The translations under genes were made by a program, and so were the position numbers. The notes under the pieces are model-generated. The model was not told where the DNA came from. It saw only the letters and a program-made list of their open reading frames with translations, and did no database searches. A stretch of DNA of 31,182 nt from CALCLY01 sp900552775 (GTDB lineage: Bacteria > Bacillota > Clostridia > UMGS1883 > UMGS1540). Where the stretch lies: contig CALCLY010000028.1 of the NCBI GenBank assembly GCA_937966555.1, positions 1-31,182 of the forward strand, read 5' to 3'. Each line of letters opens with the position of its first letter. The first letter of the stretch is position 1. Of this stretch, positions 26,239 to 31,182 are shown piece after piece.

Positions 26239-27381
26239 ATGCGCGTTTACGATACGTTGGCTCAAAAAGTGATTGATATTTTAACCGAAAATGGCTTTAA
26301 AGCATATTATGTGGGCGGCTGCGTAAGAGATACTCTGATGAATATAAAACCAACGGATTATGATCTTTGCACGGATGCCTTGCCGGATGAAACAATGGAA
26401 TGTTTAAAGGAATTCAGCGTTATAAAAACCGGTATCAAACACGGTACGGTAACAGCGTTGGTTGACAGTTCCCCAATTGAGATTACCACATTAAGATGCG
26501 ACGGTTCTTATTCGGATCACCGCAGACCGGATAAAGTTTTATTTACAAAAGACTTGTCCGAGGATTTGAAAAGACGTGATTTTACCGTTAATGCAATGGC
26601 ATACGGATACGAAAAACTTTTTGATTATTTTGGCGGCGCCGATGACATCTTAAATAAAATAATAAAATGTGTCGGTAATGCCGAAAAAAGATTTAACGAA
26701 GATGCGCTCAGAATTATGCGCGCATTAAGATTTGCTTCAACACTTGGTTTTACGATTGAAGAGAAAACTTCGGCTGCAATTTGCAGAAACAAACATTTAC
26801 TTTCAGACATAGCAGCCGAACGTATATTCAAAGAGTTTTCAAAGCTTGTTATATCTGATTATGCCGCATACATTCTTGAGGAATATAACGAAGTTTTCAG
26901 TGTGATTTTTCCCTTTGAAATTCATATTGAAAATTTGACAAATATGCCGCATGATCCGGCAGTCAGGTTTGCGGCGCTGTTTGAGGATAACACGTTCTCG
27001 GCTTGCAAAATACTGAAAACATCAAATAAATTTTTGCGTGAATCATGTTTTATTGCAGATCATTTAAAAGATAAAACATATTCAAGACGGGAAGTAAAAT
27101 TGCTGCTTTGCGAAAATTCCGTTCAAAGCGTAAAAAAACTTCTGGGAATCAATGGGGAGTGTTTGAAAACTTTATTTGATATATTAAAAAACAATGAGTG
27201 TTTTTCTTTAAAAACATTAGCGATAAACGGAAATGATCTTATTAAATTAGGAATCGAAAATTCAAACATTGGAAGAATATTACATGAGCTTTTGTTGTAT
27301 GTAATAGATAATTCTTCTATGAATGAACATAACATTTTAATAAAAAAAGCTATAGATTTATCAAAAAACGTAATTTTGTGA
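26239..27381 (+). CDS. cca: CCA tRNA nucleotidyltransferase
   Basis: It adds or repairs the 3' CCA end of tRNAs. The protein has 380 residues and starts at the ATG at 26239 with GGGTGG upstream, 11 bases after prfA. Class II nucleotidyltransferase motifs are in order: YYVGGCVRDTLMN (about 24-36), the metal-binding DYD at Asp40 and Asp42, DLKRRDFTVNAMAY, DYFGGADDI, and RFNEDALRIMRALRFASTLG. The C-terminal 150 residues are helical, low in conserved motifs and shorter than the 440-450 residues of many clostridial CCA enzymes; no HD domain is seen. No tRNA gene is adjacent. A poly(A) polymerase activity cannot be excluded by sequence, but the CCA enzyme is the usual role in this group. Confidence 0.92.
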   Translation: MRVYDTLAQKVIDILTENGFKAYYVGGCVRDTLMNIKPTDYDLCTDALPDETMECLKEFSVIKTGIKHGTVTALVDSSPIEITTLRCDGSYSDHRRPDKVLFTKDLSEDLKRRDFTVNAMAYGYEKLFDYFGGADDILNKIIKCVGNAEKRFNEDALRIMRALRFASTLGFTIEEKTSAAICRNKHLLSDIAAERIFKEFSKLVISDYAAYILEEYNEVFSVIFPFEIHIENLTNMPHDPAVRFAALFEDNTFSACKILKTSNKFLRESCFIADHLKDKTYSRREVKLLLCENSVQSVKKLLGINGECLKTLFDILKNNECFSLKTLAINGNDLIKLGIENSNIGRILHELLLYVIDNSSMNEHNILIKKAIDLSKNVIL

Positions 27382-27392
27382 TTTAACTATAA

Positions 27393-27782
27393 CAGATACA
27401 CAAATCAGACAACATTTTATATATTAAATTCTATTGTTCAACCGGATGCAAAAGAAATTACACTATGAGAACAGTTCTTTACGGTACGGAAGGAACAATT
27501 ATTGTTGACAACACTTCCGATACACTTTCCCTTTTCAAAAATGATTTGAAGGGTGATAAAGACTTTCTTAATGAAAAAACAAAAGGGCTTGAAATCAAAA
27601 TACCGGTACAAATAAGCAATCATAACATTAACGATGAAATTAATGAATTTTGCAGTTGTATTGCCGAAGGCAGAGAACCTCTTTTAAATCCCGAAGCGGG
27701 TGCCGCTACGGTTTCAATTTGTCTTTCTATAATAGAAAGCGCAAAAAAGGGTGTCCCGATGCCGGTTGATTATAATTTTTAA
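27393..27782 (+). pseudogene. Truncated Gfo/Idh/MocA oxidoreductase remnant (C-terminal part)
   Basis: An open stretch ends with TAA at 27780-27782 and encodes the C-terminal third of a Gfo/Idh/MocA oxidoreductase. MRTVLYGTEGTIIVDNTS is the typical beta-sheet segment, and INDEINEFCSCIAEGREPLL with ESAKKGVPMPVDY is the typical end. The first ATG (27465) is not a real start: family-like residues continue before it (STGCKRNYTMRTVLYGTEG) and it has no ribosome binding site. About 230 residues, including the whole Rossmann NAD-binding domain, are missing, and the frame is closed upstream by a TAA at 27390-27392. The remnant does not resemble the C-terminus of the intact oxidoreductase at 16819-18054, so it is not a copy of that gene. 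No insertion element is visible at its edge. Confidence 0.7.
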
Positions 27783-27822
27783 TCAATATTCAGGTGAATT
27801 TTGAGCCGTTTTTTCAAAAATA

Positions 27823-27856
27823 TTGACTTATTGGCAAAAAAATTGTATTATATAAT
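27823..27856 (+). promoter_or_regulatory. Promoter for the second flippase gene
   Basis: TTGACT (27823-27828) is followed after 17 bases by TATTAT (27846-27851). An overlapping perfect TATAAT lies at 27851-27856 but would need a 22-base spacer from the same -35. The start codon is at 27881. It suggests that the two genes from 27881 form a unit that can be expressed apart from the long operon upstream. Confidence 0.6.
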
Positions 27857-27880
27857 TATAAGCTTTTTGGAGGATGGTTA

Positions 27881-29401
27881 ATGAGCATCAGCGCTTCTTA
27901 TATCCTTGTTGCCGCGGGAATACTTATGGCAAAGGGTATGGGTTTTTTCAGAGAAATATTGTTTGCCTCCGTATTTGGGGCAACGGAATATACTGACATT
28001 TATTTTCAGATTTTTTCGCTTGCAAGTCTACTTTTTACAGGTATTGGCAGCGCATTGTCGACGCTTGTGATTAAAAATCTGAATAAACGCGAATGTGCGG
28101 TGAAGGAGAAAGAATATGTATCACATTTTATTTGCAAGACCGCACTTTGCATTATTTTGGTTTTAATTTTACTATATACTTTTTCGTTGCCTATTGTAAA
28201 AGTTTTATTGCCCGGTCTGCGTGCGGATCTTTATTCCGATGCGGTTAAAATCTTGCATATAATGCTGCCGAGCTGTCTTTTTGTATCGGTTGCGTATATA
28301 ATGTGCGGTGTTCTTCAAAACAATAAAGTCTTTTTTATTACGTCTATTATGAGTTTGCCGTATAATATTGCAATTATTTTTTCGCTTTTTTCGAAAAATA
28401 TTGACATAATAAAGCTGAGTTATGTCACAACTTTCGGATGGTTTTTGCATATCGTTTTCCTGATGCCGTCTTTTTACAAAAAAGGATACAGGTTTATTAA
28501 TTTCAACAAGTCTTTCGATTTTAAAAACGGCCGTGCGCCCGAAATAATATATATTTTCATATCGGGTATGATGTTTCAGCTTTGCTTTATGATGGATAAA
28601 GCGGCGGTTAGTTTTGACAGCGGTGCAGCATCTACCATAAACTATGCTTCAAATCTTTTTGTTACAATTGCAAGTGTTTTTGTGGTTGCGGTAAGCAATG
28701 TAACATATCCGTCTGTCTGCAAGTGTTATGAAAACGGTGAAAATGCTTTTCTTAAGGAAATTATGCAATATCTTATGACATTGCTTTTTGTTATAATAGT
28801 GCCGTTTATACTGACGGCTGTTTGCTTCGGGCGCGACATAATTTCACTTTTATACGAACGCGGCGAATTTACAAGTGAACTGACACGCGAAACAGCGATT
28901 TTATTTGCAGTATATACTTTGGGGATTTTCGGCTATATCTGCCAGGAACTTTTTAATAAGGTATTGTATCTTGCGTCAGAGTACAAATATACTTTTATCG
29001 GGAGTTTGGCTGTAATTATCCTAAAACCGATATTAAACAAAATTGTTGTTACTTATTTTGGAATTAACGCTTCAATAGGGGTGGCAGCGGCAACAACATG
29101 TCTTTTTGTTTTTTATGCAATAAACATCGCCTTTGCCATAAAACGTGAAATCGGCTCGTTTGTTGATAAAAATCTTACAATAAAACTTGCGAAAGTTTTA
29201 CTTTCGGGTGTAGCGGCATTTGTTTTGTTTTTGGTTTTAAAAGCTGTGCATTTTGAAATACCGGGTTCTCATCTTACGTTTCTTGTTGAACTCATACTTT
29301 GTGCAGCAGTATATGCAGGCACGATAACATTGACAGGGGTAACCGGTTTTATTTTAAAAAAGCAGCCTCTTGACAGAAAGGCTGACGGAGGTATAAAGTG
29401 A
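27881..29401 (+). CDS. Second MurJ-like flippase
   Basis: This is a 506-residue protein with about 14 hydrophobic segments, of the MurJ/MVF family. The ATG at 27881 has TTTGGAGGATGG upstream. The N-terminal stretch LMAKGMGFFREILFASVFGA matches MurJ with the Arg-acidic pair kept (FFRE) but with Lys in place of the first Arg; the arginines expected after the third-helix LPN are absent (LASLLFTGIG). It keeps YERGEFT (LLYERGEFTSELT), a common MurJ loop sequence. It is more MurJ-like than the copy at 18817, but still not a full match, so it may be either the cell's lipid II flippase or an SCWP exporter. The stop overlaps by four bases the next gene's GTG start. Confidence 0.8.
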   Translation: MSISASYILVAAGILMAKGMGFFREILFASVFGATEYTDIYFQIFSLASLLFTGIGSALSTLVIKNLNKRECAVKEKEYVSHFICKTALCIILVLILLYTFSLPIVKVLLPGLRADLYSDAVKILHIMLPSCLFVSVAYIMCGVLQNNKVFFITSIMSLPYNIAIIFSLFSKNIDIIKLSYVTTFGWFLHIVFLMPSFYKKGYRFINFNKSFDFKNGRAPEIIYIFISGMMFQLCFMMDKAAVSFDSGAASTINYASNLFVTIASVFVVAVSNVTYPSVCKCYENGENAFLKEIMQYLMTLLFVIIVPFILTAVCFGRDIISLLYERGEFTSELTRETAILFAVYTLGIFGYICQELFNKVLYLASEYKYTFIGSLAVIILKPILNKIVVTYFGINASIGVAAATTCLFVFYAINIAFAIKREIGSFVDKNLTIKLAKVLLSGVAAFVLFLVLKAVHFEIPGSHLTFLVELILCAAVYAGTITLTGVTGFILKKQPLDRKADGGIK

Positions 29402-31122
29402 CTAAAAAAAATATTTTTATTTTTACGCTTATAATCTGTATTACGGTAATATTAGCTTTTCCTTCGCTTGTAACGCGAATTGGTTATGAAAATAACAATA
29501 AAACAATTATATGCTCGGTTAATACGGAAAAATTTTATACAAAGTTTGAATATGATAAGTTTATGAACATTCTTGCTGATTTTAAAAACGCGGGAGTGAG
29601 TTCGGCAATGATTTATAATGATGAGGCGGTTACGGCAGACAAAAATGCCGCTTCATTTGACATTGCTGTACTTAATGCTGTTAAAAAAGCAGGTCTTACA
29701 CCGGTTTTGGGCTTGTGTATATCCGAATACGCCAACGAAAAGTTTTGTGCTTCTCTCGATAAAATAATTAAAGAGTATAATATTGAATTTTTGGAAATAA
29801 AGTGTGAAGATGAAAAAAAACCTGCGTTTCCAAACGGGGATTCAAGTTTTTTATGTAAGGTTATAGAAAATAACTCTCTTTGCGTTGTCCTTTCCGAAAG
29901 TGCGACGCAGCTTTCAAACGAAAAGCCGTCGGGATATGAAGATTACATAGAGGCAGCAAACGGAAGTCTTATGCGAAGCTATCGCTCCAAAGAAAAAACA
30001 ACTGTAAAAAACAAAAATTATAACTTGGTTTATCATGAACTATTAAATTCAATGACGGACAGAGGTATTAATTTTTTTGTTATTAATATGCTTTCAGATA
30101 CCGAATTTGACAACAACAAAAATGCGGATAGAACGCTTGAAGCAACAAGGATGTTTATGGCTAAAGCGGCATCCTCGGGTTATAAGGTCGGAGTAAAAGC
30201 AGATTTTAGAGGTTATAATAATTATACCGGGAAAAATGCGTGTACAGCGGCAATTTTTGATATGATTTTGTGTGCGGCTGTAATGCTTGAACAAATTTTC
30301 GAAAAAAACAACAAAAAGGTTACTTTTGCGGCATTAATACTTGCTCTGCTTGCCGCAGCTGCGGCTTATTTCATTATTCCGCAAAGTGTGCTGATGTATA
30401 TTCCGACGCTGTTTGCTGCATTTGCACCGTGCTTTGCCATAACCGAGACAGTATTATTTATTAATAAATACAGAGATAAAAAATCATTTCCGGTGCTTCT
30501 TTTATCTTCGGGGGCAATAATGCTTGCAGTGTTATGTTTTAGCGGAGCTTTACTGGCTTCAATGTTCGGAGGACTTCTTTATCACTATAACAGCTATATA
30601 TTCCGAGGCGTAAAATTTGCCTTGCTGTTTCCTATGGTCTATACTTGTGCGTTTATGGTGATTATTGCTTTGCGCGATAAAAACAAATGTGGCGGAAAAA
30701 AGCTAAAAATTAAACCTTATCATATAGCCGGCGTACTTCTTATACTTGGCGTAGTCTTTATATACATCAGAAGAAGCGGCAATATTATGAAGATATCTTC
30801 GCTTGAAGTATATTTCAGAAATTTTATATCAGAAATTATGGTTGTCAGACCGAGAACAAAGGAGTACATTCTTGGTTATCCTGCTTTTGCACTGTTTGTT
30901 TATTACAGCAAATACGGAAAAAGCAGATTTACCAAAGCGATTTTCGCTTTTCCATCGTCAATCCTGTTTGCTTCCGTTATAAACAGTTTCTGCCACGTGT
31001 ATGCATCGGTTAGCGTAATATACATGCGTGTTTTAAACGGATTAATTTTGGGAATATGCACATCATGTATGGCTCTTCTCTTAAATATGCTTATACGTAA
31101 AGCTGTTATAAGAAAAAAATAG
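29398..31122 (+). CDS. DUF5693-family polytopic membrane protein
   Basis: Function is unknown. The 574-residue protein starts with GTG at 29398, in the GTGA overlap with the flippase stop, and has CGGAGG (29386-29391) six bases upstream. An N-terminal membrane helix (about 5-27) is followed by a soluble domain of about 270 residues outside the membrane, with a beta/alpha look (DFKNAGVSSAMIYNDEA, MTDRGINFFVINML). At least seven membrane helices fill the C-terminal half, which contains YIFRGVKFALLFPM and the family mark VVRPRTKEYILGYPAFALF. I recall DUF5693 genes lying beside csaB in other Bacillota, which fits this neighbourhood, but no activity is established. The last 60 bases of the window (31123-31182) hold no recognisable gene or terminator. 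Confidence 0.78.
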   Translation: MTKKNIFIFTLIICITVILAFPSLVTRIGYENNNKTIICSVNTEKFYTKFEYDKFMNILADFKNAGVSSAMIYNDEAVTADKNAASFDIAVLNAVKKAGLTPVLGLCISEYANEKFCASLDKIIKEYNIEFLEIKCEDEKKPAFPNGDSSFLCKVIENNSLCVVLSESATQLSNEKPSGYEDYIEAANGSLMRSYRSKEKTTVKNKNYNLVYHELLNSMTDRGINFFVINMLSDTEFDNNKNADRTLEATRMFMAKAASSGYKVGVKADFRGYNNYTGKNACTAAIFDMILCAAVMLEQIFEKNNKKVTFAALILALLAAAAAYFIIPQSVLMYIPTLFAAFAPCFAITETVLFINKYRDKKSFPVLLLSSGAIMLAVLCFSGALLASMFGGLLYHYNSYIFRGVKFALLFPMVYTCAFMVIIALRDKNKCGGKKLKIKPYHIAGVLLILGVVFIYIRRSGNIMKISSLEVYFRNFISEIMVVRPRTKEYILGYPAFALFVYYSKYGKSRFTKAIFAFPSSILFASVINSFCHVYASVSVIYMRVLNGLILGICTSCMALLLNMLIRKAVIRKK

Positions 31123-31182
31123 TTTAAATAAAGCCACAACCCGATAAGGAAGTATTGGTTTTGAAAGCCGTTCTTTAAGTTT

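Noticed and set aside
27465..27782. A real 105-residue gene starting at ATG 27465
   Set aside because: Family-like sequence continues upstream of the ATG in the same frame and there is no ribosome binding site, so it is better read as a remnant.
27783..27826. TCAATATT and AATATTGA as a terminator stem before the second flippase
   Set aside because: The eight-base AT-only arms are 28 bases apart and have no T-tract; the right arm also overlaps the likely -35 box.
31123..31182. A possible start of another gene after the DUF5693 gene
   Set aside because: A purine-rich stretch is followed by TTG codons, but that frame meets a stop within a few codons and the window ends, so nothing can be supported.
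1..31182. CRISPR arrays, tRNA or rRNA genes, phage or plasmid genes
   Set aside because: I saw no regular spaced repeats, no cloverleaf or rRNA-like segments and no integrase, terminase or replication genes in either strand.

Overview
The window looks like chromosomal DNA from an anaerobic member of the Bacillota, class Clostridia, probably an uncultured polysaccharide degrader. The reasons are AT-rich codon use, strong AGGAGG-type ribosome binding sites, frequent TTG/GTG starts, SLH-domain surface proteins, copper-amine-oxidase-like N-terminal modules and sigma-A promoters of the TTGACA-17-TATAAT type. No rRNA, tRNA, CRISPR array, transposase or phage gene is visible.

Region 1 (1-15416, + strand) starts with the last 25 codons of an SLH-domain protein. 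A tightly packed run of exported proteins follows. There are two small proteins made of jelly-roll (concanavalin A-like) and Ig-like modules (201-2114 and 2207-3511). A 1433-residue heparinase II/III-type polysaccharide lyase carries extra binding modules (3516-7817). A protein with three C-terminal SLH domains (7830-9446), a large beta-rich protein with degenerate N-terminal SLH repeats (9448-11994) and a third small jelly-roll/Ig protein (12015-13280) come next. The run ends with an alpha-L-rhamnosidase that has no signal peptide (13299-15416). I read it as a surface system that binds and cleaves an acidic, rhamnose-containing polysaccharide, with the rhamnosidase finishing the fragments in the cytoplasm. 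The substrate is inferred and no transporter lies in the window.

Region 2 (15413-18054, - strand) holds an AraC-family regulator that overlaps the rhamnosidase gene tail to tail, and a Gfo/Idh/MocA oxidoreductase of the GH109-like type. Between them is a gap of about 480 bases with a strong hairpin terminator and a near-consensus promoter.

Region 3 (18281-31122, + strand) starts from a promoter back to back with that of the oxidoreductase. It is a cell-envelope polysaccharide locus: two hexapeptide acyltransferases, a MurJ-type flippase, a DUF4330 membrane protein, an O-antigen-ligase-like polymerase, and one long protein joining a GT4 glycosyltransferase to a CsaB-type pyruvyltransferase. 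Then come the housekeeping genes prfA and cca, a decayed Gfo/Idh fragment, a second MurJ-like flippase with its own promoter, and a DUF5693 membrane protein.

The two halves fit together. SLH domains bind secondary cell wall polysaccharide (SCWP) that carries pyruvate ketals, and CsaB-type enzymes add those ketals. The window therefore holds SLH proteins next to genes likely to make their anchor. Whether they are regulated together cannot be seen from the sequence.
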